DNA of 39,631 nt from a virus. The notes beneath the pieces are model-generated. The model did no database searches and was not told the DNA's origin. It saw nothing but the letters and a program-made list of their open reading frames with translations. Positions 33,544-39,631 of this stretch are shown here, one piece after another; the first letter of the stretch is position 1; each line of letters begins with the position of its first letter. Location of the stretch: the IMG/VR virus record IMGVR_UViG_3300047548_000098, positions 1-39,631 of that record; one strand, given 5' to 3'. The position numbers and the translations under genes are program-made.

Positions 33544-33572
33544 ATTGTACTGCCATGTATTATCTTAGTCAA
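33544..33572 (-). promoter_or_regulatory. Sigma70-type promoter
   Basis: The minus strand reads TTGACT, a 17-base spacer, then TACAAT. Both boxes are one mismatch from consensus and the spacing is ideal. The -35 box overlaps the stop codon of the helicase gene. Transcription would begin near 33537 and drive the coiled-coil, HTH, SSB-like, primase-helicase and 28561 genes. A host-type promoter here suggests that the replication block uses host RNA polymerase. This is the clearest promoter I see in the window. Confidence 0.7.
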
Positions 33573-35103
33573 GGATTTGTTTATAAAGTTCTACAACTCG
33601 TGAGTGTACGTCTTGTTTGTTATCAAGCATAGCATACACATGCTTCTCTACAGCCGACCCCGCAAGCTGCACGACAGTCGATGGGTGGCGCTGGCCTGAG
33701 CGATGTACCCGTGCGTTAGCCTGAGCGTATGTTTCAAGGCTCGATGTCGGCCCCCACCAGACCACGGTGTTAGCTGCGGTCAGGGTCACACCATGCGCTG
33801 CCGACTGTGGCTGGATAACCAATACTCGGGGGGTATCAGTTTCTTGAAACCGTTTGAAAATGTCGGTGCGATTCTTGGCCGACACGTCGCCGCTGATAAC
33901 TTCGGTCGGGATACCCTCGGCGTTTAGCTTGTCGTGCAGGATTGAGATGACGTGCTTGAATGGCACGAACACCAGCACCTTCTGACTTGATTCGTCGATG
34001 ACCTCGCGCAGCACCTTGTAGCGGTTCTTAATGTCGAACTCCACCACCTCGCCAGTATCGGAATAGACCGCGCCACACGACAACTGCAGCAGCTTGTTCA
34101 TGTTGACCGCAGCGTTGACCGATGTAACTTCTTCCCCCGCCGCCTGCATAATCATGCGGTTCTTGAGAAGCGTGTAGTACTTCTTCTGTTGCGGCGTTAG
34201 TTCGACTTCGCGCTTAACGTATGTCATTTCCGGCAGGTCTAAGCACTCGTCTTTGGTAAACCGGATGGCCGGTTGCAGCGCATTAAATACCGTGTTGACG
34301 GCGTTCTCTTTGGGTATCCACTTAAACTGGTTGATCTTGACCATTACCATGTCGCGGAACGACGAGAAGAAGCGCGGCACACCTTCGGGGTTGACCAGCT
34401 TAGCCAAGCCGAAAGCGTCCAGAGGGGACTGCGCAGCGGGTGTACCCGTCAGCATCCACAGCCAAGTATCCGGCTTAACCAGACTGTTCAGCGTCTTCCA
34501 GCGTTTAGTCTGGGCGTTCTTGTAGGCGTTGGCCTCGTCAACCACAATCAGGTCAAAGCCACCGGCTTCAATATCGTCACGGATAATCTCTACCCCGTCA
34601 AAGTTGATGATGACGAACTCGGCGTCGCCTTCGATAACCCGCTTGCGCTTGTCTTTAGCACCGTGGGCGATGTCCACCGTGCGGTGCATGGCAAACTTAA
34701 ACAGGTCAGCTTTCCATGCAGCGTCCATAATAGACAGGGGGCAGATAACCAGTACGCGCTTGATCTTACCGGCCTTCATTAGATAGTCAGCCGCCCATAT
34801 AACGGAGCCGGTTTTGCCTGTGCCTTGCTCGTTCAGGCAGAACGCACGACGATTAAGCGTAAGGAACGCCGCCGTAGTTTTCTGGTGGTCAAACGGTTTG
34901 TACTGCCCCGGCCAGTTGTAGTGCGCCGTGATTGGCGATGGCACGTTGCTGATCTTCAAGTTCTTCAGAACCTGTGCTTCATCCAGACCCCACTTAACCA
35001 GCACCTGATTAGCACCTAACTCACGACTGTTTGGGATGACTGTAGTTACCCGTTGTGGGTTTTTAAGTGTTAAAAGAAGTGCTTTGTTGTCAATGATTTG
35101 CAT
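33565..35103 (-). CDS. SNF2/SF2-family DNA helicase
   Basis: The protein has about 512 residues from the ATG at 35103. Superfamily 2 motifs in order are: NEQGTGKTG (Walker A), VLVICPLSI (Ia), LIVVDEAN (a DEAH-box variant, DEAN), WLWMLTGTPA (III), then the second domain with VLVFVPFKHV (IV), VLVIQPQSAAHGVTLTAAN (V) and QANARVHRSGQ (VI). The last two are typical of SNF2-type translocases. Phage members probably remodel replication or recombination intermediates. A TTG at 35121 would add six residues; the ATG is more likely. It begins 33 bases after a terminator hairpin that closes the structured RNA region upstream. Confidence 0.85.
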   Translation of the reverse strand: MQIIDNKALLLTLKNPQRVTTVIPNSRELGANQVLVKWGLDEAQVLKNLKISNVPSPITAHYNWPGQYKPFDHQKTTAAFLTLNRRAFCLNEQGTGKTGSVIWAADYLMKAGKIKRVLVICPLSIMDAAWKADLFKFAMHRTVDIAHGAKDKRKRVIEGDAEFVIINFDGVEIIRDDIEAGGFDLIVVDEANAYKNAQTKRWKTLNSLVKPDTWLWMLTGTPAAQSPLDAFGLAKLVNPEGVPRFFSSFRDMVMVKINQFKWIPKENAVNTVFNALQPAIRFTKDECLDLPEMTYVKREVELTPQQKKYYTLLKNRMIMQAAGEEVTSVNAAVNMNKLLQLSCGAVYSDTGEVVEFDIKNRYKVLREVIDESSQKVLVFVPFKHVISILHDKLNAEGIPTEVISGDVSAKNRTDIFKRFQETDTPRVLVIQPQSAAHGVTLTAANTVVWWGPTSSLETYAQANARVHRSGQRHPSTVVQLAGSAVEKHVYAMLDNKQDVHSRVVELYKQILD

Positions 35104-35135
35104 GATGTGTACGTTTTCCAATGTAATAAAAATCC

Positions 35136-35153
35136 CGCGAATGTATCTTCGCG
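35136..35153 (-). terminator. Intrinsic terminator closing a structured RNA
   Basis: On the minus strand CGCGAA, a six-base loop and TTCGCG form a perfect six-pair stem followed by GGATTTTTATT. It lies between the HNH-like gene and the helicase gene, at the 3' end of three larger stems. It could terminate a small RNA or act as an attenuator ahead of the helicase gene. Confidence 0.65.
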
Positions 35154-35297
35154 TAGGTGCGGAGTCACTAGCCGGGAACTTACCGTGAGCAAGGAGCTAG
35201 CCTCCGCTGCGGGTGTTAGGTGGGAGACCTAGGGGCAAAGTCACTCCAAAACCCCCTAGAACCTAATGCGTCAGGCACTACCCGCTTATCTGACGCA
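35136..35297 (-). ncRNA. Compact structured RNA, predicted three stems plus pseudoknot and terminator
   Basis: Read 5' to 3' on the minus strand: stem C pairs 35297-35290 with 35274-35267 (eight pairs). Stem B pairs 35266-35261 with 35221-35216, with an inner seven-pair stem 35259-35253/35235-35229. Stem A pairs 35207-35202 with 35164-35159, with an inner 35200-35196/35172-35168. The loop of stem C (35285-35280, GCGGGT) is complementary over six bases to the linker between B and A (35214-35209, ACCCGC), giving a pseudoknot. The intrinsic terminator at 35136-35153 ends the element. No open reading frame fits. It is either a small RNA or a riboswitch-like attenuator for the helicase; I recognise no known family. 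Confidence 0.5.
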
Positions 35298-35308
35298 TAG
35301 GGCTTGGA

Positions 35309-35620
35309 TTACTTTTTACGTTCTCGTTTCGATGTTTCCGATACGAGGCCGTGGTTTGATGCACGTTTGAACGACCTGTTGGCGCTGGCCGACTGCACCT
35401 TTACGCCGTCCTTGTTGCTACCACCTTTAGACAGAGCCTTAACGTGGGCAATGTCCTTACCCTCACGCTTGTCGGCTTTGCCGTTACCGTTAGCATCCTT
35501 ACCTGTCTTATCCATGGCGCGACGAGCACGTTGTCGCTCCATCCGATCCTCGTGTTCGCCACGAGCTTTTTGTTTCTGGTACTCCGCCTTGTAAGGGCGA
35601 GGCTTGTTTACGTATGGCAT
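35309..35620 (-). CDS. Small basic protein with degenerate HNH-like motif
   Basis: This 103-residue, strongly basic protein is Arg/Lys-rich in its first half (PRPYKAEYQKQKARGEHEDR). It then reads KDIAHVKALSKGGSNKDGV and VQSASANRSF, which resembles the (D)H...L..GG.N....N beta-beta-alpha core of HNH nucleases but lacks the usual Cys pairs. It may be a small DNA-binding or nicking protein, or a degenerate relative. AAGGAG precedes the ATG at 35620. It lies directly upstream of the structured RNA. Confidence 0.6.
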   Translation of the reverse strand: MPYVNKPRPYKAEYQKQKARGEHEDRMERQRARRAMDKTGKDANGNGKADKREGKDIAHVKALSKGGSNKDGVKVQSASANRSFKRASNHGLVSETSKRERKK

Positions 35621-35621
35621 C

Positions 35622-36299
35622 TTAACTCCTTCCGTTGTGTGGGCACTCTAATACGACACAGTGCTTTCTGCAGAGTCCGGAGGGGTTGGGATTCCAGACG
35701 TTGTTGGCGTGGGCCAGCTTCAGCTTGCCATGCTTGTCGATCCACTTCTTCCAGAGCTTCGGTTCATCGTCGATAGTATAGCTTTCTTTGATGAACTCTT
35801 TACAGACTACAAACAGCAGACCGCCCTTGACCTTCTTGACCTCGGGAAAGTGCTTGAAAATACATAGCGCCATCAGTTCTAGCTGCGACTTATCTGCGTA
35901 CTTGGCCGACTTGCCGGTCTTATAGTCCAGCACTCGTGCCTCACCCTTCTCGCGGTCAACGATAATCAGATCGGCAATCCCTCGATACCAGACGTTCGGA
36001 TCGTTAAACCCGCACGGCTCAAGGTTCTCGGTGACGCCCATCTCGTACTCGCAGTACTTCTCACCGGGCAGGTTCTTGAGATTGTCCAGCGCGGACTTGG
36101 CGTAGTTAAAGTAAGGCTGCAACGGCTTGCCGTCACGGATGTACAACTCCGCAGCCTCATGAAACTCTGTACCATAGTTAGTCGCATCAGTCGGCGCTTC
36201 CTTATAGTCCTTAGCCACCTTCAGGTGGTAGAACTTCTTGGCGCATTGTTCAAATGCTTTAATACCGCTGAATGACCACGCTGGAATTTTCACTAGCAA
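35622..36299 (-). CDS. PD-(D/E)XK exonuclease, RecB/Cas4-like with probable Fe-S cluster
   Basis: The 225 residues carry the RecB-family nuclease pattern: WSFSGIKAFEQCAKKFYH (~8-25), GTEFHEAAE with H47, YRGIADLIIVD with D110, and VLDYKTGK with D125 and K127. Cysteines C19, C210, C214 and C219 match the four-cysteine arrangement (one N-terminal, three C-terminal) that binds a 4Fe-4S cluster in Cas4 and AddB-type nucleases. The likely function is processing of DNA ends during replication or recombination. No cas genes are present, so this is a phage recombination nuclease. It overlaps the polymerase gene by 7 bases. Confidence 0.85.
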   Translation of the reverse strand: MLVKIPAWSFSGIKAFEQCAKKFYHLKVAKDYKEAPTDATNYGTEFHEAAELYIRDGKPLQPYFNYAKSALDNLKNLPGEKYCEYEMGVTENLEPCGFNDPNVWYRGIADLIIVDREKGEARVLDYKTGKSAKYADKSQLELMALCIFKHFPEVKKVKGGLLFVVCKEFIKESYTIDDEPKLWKKWIDKHGKLKLAHANNVWNPNPSGLCRKHCVVLECPHNGRS

Positions 36300-38122
36300 T
36301 CTCCGTATGATTTACCTACACCCGATTCACAGTTCACGGGTAGTCCAGTGGCCCAGTCGGGAACCCAACGCATGCAGTCTTCTACATACATCTGGGCCTC
36401 GTAAGCCTCGTCTTCCGGCACGACAACCGCGATGGCATCATGCACAGTCAGGACTACCTTGTACTTCTTACCAATTCGTAACATCTGTTCACCGATAATA
36501 CACCGAGCAATGCCTTGGCAGACGTTCTCAACGACCTTCCCACCGTAGATACGGGTTCGGCCTTTGCGGGTCTTGTAGCTATACTCGACGCCCTTTTCGG
36601 TTTCTTCAAATTGTAGCCCATCGTAGTGAATCATCAAGCCTGACGGCAAAATAATTCCGGGGGCGTTGTGGTCAACCCGTAGTACACCCTCACGACCTAG
36701 CGGTGCGGGGTCACGGCGAGTCATGCAAGTCACAGCGTTTTGTGCCTCGCGCCACAGAAAGGCGATCTTGTCGTTAGTGTTCCGGTAGATATTGATAATG
36801 CGTCGGGCTTCGTCCAAGTCCATCTCGACGTTGGCCTGCTTCATGAACAACTGAAACTTAGCTGCACCCAAACCGTATCCGGCTCCGAGAACCACCGTCT
36901 TACCGATGAACCGTTGATCTTTAGTAATCTGGTCTTCCGGTACACCGTAGATAGCCGACGCCATCTTCTTGTACACATCCTCGCCCTTGCGGAACGCTTC
37001 GACGACATCATCCTGTCCAGCCAACCATGCCAGCACACGGGCTTCGATCTGCGCCGAGTCAGCATCAATAACCACATGCCCCTTCGGTGCGATGATCGCC
37101 TTCTTCAGTTTGCCCCCATTAGCACCACGGCTAGGTAAGTTTTGCAGATTGATCTTGTCGTCACCGCCGAAGCGCGTTGTGTGCGCCGCACAATAACGGA
37201 TAGGCACAGGTAGTTTGCCCCGCTTGGCGATGTCGATGAATCGTTGGGTGCGGGTTTCTTCCAAGGTCGATTTAGTTCCCAGACGTGCGGCTACTAGGGC
37301 TTGCACTCGGTCATCGGCGTGTTCCAGCAGGGCTTTGAAGTCCTCGTCATTCTTGGCAAACGCATAAGTTTCTTTACCTGTGGTCGGGCTTACCTTCATC
37401 GGCGGCTCTACCCCGAGGGTGCGTAGCACTTCGGCGAACTTCTGATTGCTCATCAGTTCTTCCTTCTCCATGCCGCACTCGGTCAGCAGGTTAGCCTTAC
37501 GCTCACGCACGTCATCCAAGTGTTGTTCCAGCAGGGTCAGGTCAAGTTCCAGCACCGGCTCAATAAACATCCGTAGAGTCAGGTCGATAAGCTTTAGTTC
37601 GCCTTTCGGAAAGTCCTTAGCCATCGCATGAAACAGCTTGTAAGTGAGTTCCACATCGTTGATACAGTAGTCACCGTATCGACTGAGTTCCATGTCGTCG
37701 AAATCCTTGCGGCGTTTTCCAAGGGCGTTAAGGACTTCGGTTCCTTTTTCCCCCAACCCATATCGCTCAGCCATAGCTTTAAGCGAACCGCCAACTTCAA
37801 TACCATGCAGAGCGCGACCCATACACAGAGTATCAAAGAACAGCTTAGGAACAATACCGAAGCGCCAATTAAGGATAGCCCCATCAAACATGGTGTTGTG
37901 GCAGCATAGAGCCGAGTTTTCCCAATCATAGTTTGCCTCTAAGTATTCTTTTATCTGTACATTAGTGCCGCTTAGCCACACAGTTTCTTCGTCGTTACGC
38001 TTAACCGCTAGCCCGATAACTTCAAACTCGTCCGAGCGCACGTATTCTTCGGTCGTAAGTTTGGATAAACTAAACTCGCGGGAATAAAAAGTTTCTAGGT
38101 CAACTACGATTAAGTCCATCAC
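36293..38122 (-). CDS. polA: DNA polymerase family A with 3'-5' exonuclease (Leu762 type)
   Basis: The 609 residues contain an N-terminal proofreading exonuclease: VDLET with D8 and E10, CHNTMFDGAIL (Exo II) and YCINDVELT (Exo III). Polymerase motif A is VIDADSAQIEARVLAWLAG (~348-366). Motif B is DQRFIGKTVVLGAGYG (~400-415); aligning K and Y to E. coli Pol I K758 and Y766 puts Leu at the 762 position. Motif C is LTVHDAIAV (~555), where the usual Glu after the catalytic Asp is Ala. It replicates the phage genome. In aquatic phages Leu762 has been linked to slower or temperate lifestyles. The start overlaps the upstream gene by 4 bases. Confidence 0.95.
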   Translation of the reverse strand: MMDLIVVDLETFYSREFSLSKLTTEEYVRSDEFEVIGLAVKRNDEETVWLSGTNVQIKEYLEANYDWENSALCCHNTMFDGAILNWRFGIVPKLFFDTLCMGRALHGIEVGGSLKAMAERYGLGEKGTEVLNALGKRRKDFDDMELSRYGDYCINDVELTYKLFHAMAKDFPKGELKLIDLTLRMFIEPVLELDLTLLEQHLDDVRERKANLLTECGMEKEELMSNQKFAEVLRTLGVEPPMKVSPTTGKETYAFAKNDEDFKALLEHADDRVQALVAARLGTKSTLEETRTQRFIDIAKRGKLPVPIRYCAAHTTRFGGDDKINLQNLPSRGANGGKLKKAIIAPKGHVVIDADSAQIEARVLAWLAGQDDVVEAFRKGEDVYKKMASAIYGVPEDQITKDQRFIGKTVVLGAGYGLGAAKFQLFMKQANVEMDLDEARRIINIYRNTNDKIAFLWREAQNAVTCMTRRDPAPLGREGVLRVDHNAPGIILPSGLMIHYDGLQFEETEKGVEYSYKTRKGRTRIYGGKVVENVCQGIARCIIGEQMLRIGKKYKVVLTVHDAIAVVVPEDEAYEAQMYVEDCMRWVPDWATGLPVNCESGVGKSYGDC

Positions 38123-38448
38123 TTACCCTCCAGCACTTCAATAAGCTTCTCAATGTAGTGCCCACATTTTTTAATCTCTTGTAACTGTTCATCCTTCGAC
38201 CCCATCCGCATCAGATACTTCAACGCACCATGGCGGTACGCCCCGATACGCTGCTCGATAGGCCACGTATCCACCACATCCCAAGGCTCTACACCCATGT
38301 CCTTGTAGTGAGTGCCAGCAACTTGCTTGTCTTTGGCTTTGAAATAGCCCTTGGCTTGCAGCACGCGCAGTTGTTCTTTAGAGTTTTTAGTCTCCGTCAA
38401 ATGTTGCCAGTATTCTTCTTCCTGCGGTGTCCAGTCTTCGGCGTTCAT
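38119..38448 (-). CDS. DUF3310 protein, T7 gp1.7-like nucleotide kinase-related
   Basis: The C-terminal ~65 of 109 residues match DUF3310: KQVAGTHYKDMGVEPWDVV, then an (E)..RIGAYRHGALKYLMR core and KCGHYIEKLIEVLE. The family includes the T7 gp1.7 nucleotide kinase and is common near phage replication genes. The N-terminal ~38 residues (DWTPQEEEYWQHL...) are an acidic helical extension. The start is behind the variant leader CTAGGAGAACACA, and its end overlaps the polymerase start. Confidence 0.8.
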   Translation of the reverse strand: MNAEDWTPQEEEYWQHLTETKNSKEQLRVLQAKGYFKAKDKQVAGTHYKDMGVEPWDVVDTWPIEQRIGAYRHGALKYLMRMGSKDEQLQEIKKCGHYIEKLIEVLEGK

Positions 38449-38520
38449 TGTGTTCTCCTAGTTCTTGTTAGTGGCAGGGTCAGTTTTTCCCGCTGACTCC
38501 TCTAGTCAACCTGCCCTGCC
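38449..38520 (-). promoter_or_regulatory. Structured leader of the DUF3310 gene, with repeated RBS element copy 3
   Basis: Bases 38449-38461 read CTAGGAGAACACA on the minus strand, the third copy of the repeated ribosome-binding leader (11 of 13 bases shared). Just upstream, 38514-38520 pairs with 38473-38479 (GGCAGGG/CCCTGCC) and 38493-38497 with 38479-38483, giving a hairpin that could influence access to the ribosome binding site. No matching -10 box follows the TTGACT at 38504-38509. Confidence 0.5.
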
Positions 38521-38530
38521 GTTGAGGAAC

Positions 38531-38686
38531 TTAAATACAAATCACGTTGCAGTTGTTGTTTGCGTCGCAACATGTTGTACAAATCTTAGGCATACCATCA
38601 CCCATAATGAGCGTGGTCGTAGTGCATCCCGCATAAACTGTAGCCGCACTAATACTTAGAATCAAAGCCAGCATTGTCTTAATCAT
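38531..38686 (-). CDS. Small exported cysteine-rich peptide
   Basis: This 51-residue protein was read by hand. Residues 1-19 (MIKTMLALILSISAATVYA) form a signal peptide with an A-type cleavage site, possibly a weak lipobox (YAGC). The mature part has six cysteines (C21, C36, C39, C40, C46, C50) in about 30 residues, which suggests disulfide bonding in the periplasm or lipid attachment. The ATG overlaps the preceding stop by 8 bases (ATGATTAA), with GGAG upstream at 38693-38697. I recognise no family. An envelope or superinfection-exclusion role is possible but unproven. Confidence 0.65.
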   Translation of the reverse strand: MIKTMLALILSISAATVYAGCTTTTLIMGDGMPKICTTCCDANNNCNVICI

Positions 38687-38960
38687 TTCCGTTCTCCCGT
38701 TGTTGCATCATGGCGCATGCGATTTCATACGCGACTTCGGCTACTTCGCCGTAGCGAAACTCGTCCTCATCCCCATTGCAGAACCGACCATATAGCACTT
38801 GTGTTACGGCGATCATGGCTTGCCCTGCAAAGTAGTCCTCTACTGTAATCCCATCCTTGGCGGTTCCACCAGTCATGTTCAACCAATCAAACCGCTTCTT
38901 CGCCTCGGCATCATAGTCGATGCACTTGCGTTCTAAATACTCGTCACGTCCGCTTGTCAT
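38679..38960 (-). CDS. Uncharacterised early protein with EDYFAGQAM motif
   Basis: This 93-residue acidic helical protein has VEDYFAGQAMIAVTQVLYG in the middle and ends with a run VAEVAYEIACAMMQQRE. Small phage proteins with an (R/E)-D-Y-F-A-G-Q-A segment followed by a Y.IA.AM...R helix are frequent near early genes; no function is established to my knowledge. It overlaps the upstream gene by 4 bases and the small exported-peptide gene by 8 bases. Confidence 0.7.
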   Translation of the reverse strand: MTSGRDEYLERKCIDYDAEAKKRFDWLNMTGGTAKDGITVEDYFAGQAMIAVTQVLYGRFCNGDEDEFRYGEVAEVAYEIACAMMQQRENGND

Positions 38961-39244
38961 TTTAATCCCCTCATAAGTTGCTCGTACTCATAGTCCTTGG
39001 CTACCTTGCAACCCTTGCAAGCCGCGTCAGACCGCCACAAATAAAAGCTTCTGCACTCGGTACTCATAGCGTGGTCAACCCACTTCCATTGCTGTACCCC
39101 ATACATCTGCCCCTCATGCTCCTCCATACGGAAGCCGTCCTTCGCCCAATAACCTTGCTCGTAGGGCTTGTGGTTGTGGCATCCGTACTTGAACCCTGCT
39201 TTCTGCTTAACCTTCTCGTGTACTTCGTGTTCTTCAACTGGCAT
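38957..39244 (-). CDS. Uncharacterised early protein, Cys/Trp-rich
   Basis: The protein has 95 residues from the ATG at 39244 (MPVEEHEVHEKVKQKAGFKYG). I prefer this start over 39319 because a separate small gene in another frame occupies that upstream stretch. It contains several Cys and His residues (GCHNHKPY, STECRSFYLW, ACKGC), so zinc binding is plausible. I recognise no family. It overlaps its neighbours on both sides by 4 to 11 bases. Confidence 0.65.
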   Translation of the reverse strand: MPVEEHEVHEKVKQKAGFKYGCHNHKPYEQGYWAKDGFRMEEHEGQMYGVQQWKWVDHAMSTECRSFYLWRSDAACKGCKVAKDYEYEQLMRGLK

Positions 39245-39350
39245 TTTGTTCCAACCATTCTCGCAGCATCTTGGCAAACTTATACAGGTGGTGGTCAGAC
39301 TTGTGCCACAACTCCGCAATTATCTCGTCCGTTACTTTTGGTAGGCTCAC
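39234..39350 (-). CDS. Translationally coupled mini-gene, 38 residues
   Basis: A GTG at 39350 overlaps the stop of the upstream gene (GTGA) and follows GGGGGA. It encodes 38 residues: SLPKVTDEIIAELWHKSDHH, then LYKFAKMLREWLEQ and a short end. The whole product is an amphipathic helix with heptad-like spacing. The stop overlaps the next ATG by 11 bases. The coupling on both sides argues that it is real; the function is unknown. Confidence 0.5.
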   Translation of the reverse strand: MSLPKVTDEIIAELWHKSDHHLYKFAKMLREWLEQNAS

Positions 39351-39631
39351 TTCATCCCCCTTATGGCTGCGGCGCAGCTTTGTGCGGCGGTTAAATACCC
39401 CATATCCCATTCGCTACCAGCACCACCAGCAGCGTATTTATCGCACACCTTCGCTGCCTTCTCTTTCGTTGCCTCTATTGCGGCTTCAACGGATGGCGGG
39501 GTGATGTTGTAAACCTGACCACAGTTATGGCATTGAACTACGCCGTTAAACTGATTCCACTTAATTGCCTCTGGGTTTGTATAACCGCAGCATGGTAAGG
39601 AGACCGACTCACCTTGCGGCTGCGCCAATGC
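39347..39631 (-). CDS. Zinc-ribbon early protein, Lar-like (5' end beyond the window)
   Basis: About 94 residues are visible. LPCCGYTNPEAIKWN followed by VVQCHNCGQVYN resembles the zinc ribbon of Lar-type restriction-alleviation and related phage proteins (CC...CxxC). The C-terminal half is a helix ending SCAAAIRGMK, a common ending in small phage proteins. The frame is open to the right edge; TTG at 39628 is a possible start but the true start may lie outside. Its stop overlaps the mini-gene start. Confidence 0.6.
   Translation of the reverse strand, partial: ALAQPQGESVSLPCCGYTNPEAIKWNQFNGVVQCHNCGQVYNITPPSVEAAIEATKEKAAKVCDKYAAGGAGSEWDMGYLTAAQSCAAAIRGMK

Noticed and set aside
35622-36299. 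A CRISPR-Cas locus based on the Cas4-like nuclease.
   Set aside because: There is no cas1, cas2, effector gene or repeat array in the window; the neighbours are replication genes.
38504-38509. TTGACT on the minus strand as a promoter -35 box.
   Set aside because: No -10-like sequence lies 16-18 bases downstream, and the bases take part in a predicted hairpin.

Overview
The window is part of a tailed double-stranded DNA phage genome (Caudoviricetes), most likely podovirus-like and infecting a Gram-negative aquatic bacterium. The Gram-negative host follows from the lysis cassette: holin, GH24 endolysin, inner-membrane spanin and an embedded outer-membrane lipoprotein spanin. Podovirus-like is inferred from two ~1,930-residue virion proteins with smaller partners, a DNA polymerase A replication module, and no visible sheath, baseplate or classical tape-measure gene. 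Terminase, portal, major capsid, integrase and RNA polymerase genes are not in the window, so the genome continues past at least one edge.

Layout. Positions 1-28477 are all plus-strand virion, lysis and accessory genes. First come a small structural protein and a free-standing GIY-YIG homing endonuclease (1-951). Next is an accessory block (956-8789) with three seven-bladed RCC1-type beta-propeller proteins. They are interleaved with and followed by glycan-modifying enzymes: a PAPS-sulfotransferase/glycosyltransferase fusion, a GT25-type glycosyltransferase, a SAM methyltransferase and a GT2-type glycosyltransferase. The lysis cassette (8786-9875) follows, then tail and internal virion proteins (9919-28477), including a DUF4214-repeat giant and a giant with an HEAVH metalloprotease-like motif.

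Positions 28561-39631 are all minus strand. In transcription order (right to left) they hold small early genes, a DUF3310 protein, family A DNA polymerase of the Leu762 type, a Cas4/RecB-like nuclease with four cysteines, an HNH-like small protein, a compact structured RNA ending in an intrinsic terminator, a SNF2-type helicase, a strong sigma70-type promoter, a coiled-coil protein, a helix-turn-helix protein, an SSB-like protein, a second structured non-coding stretch, and a primase-helicase. The two transcription units converge at a GC-rich terminator hairpin (28484-28502).

The most unusual parts are the RCC1-propeller plus sulfotransferase/glycosyltransferase/methyltransferase block, which I infer to be a host-contact or surface-modification module, and the putative pseudoknotted RNA at 35136-35297. 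Three small genes were read by hand: the Rz1 lipoprotein inside Rz (9649-9825), a 51-residue cysteine-rich exported peptide (38531-38686) and a 38-residue coupled mini-gene (39234-39350). No stretch longer than 300 bases lacks a gene; the two largest gaps (31619-31841 and 35104-35308) are structured and described below.
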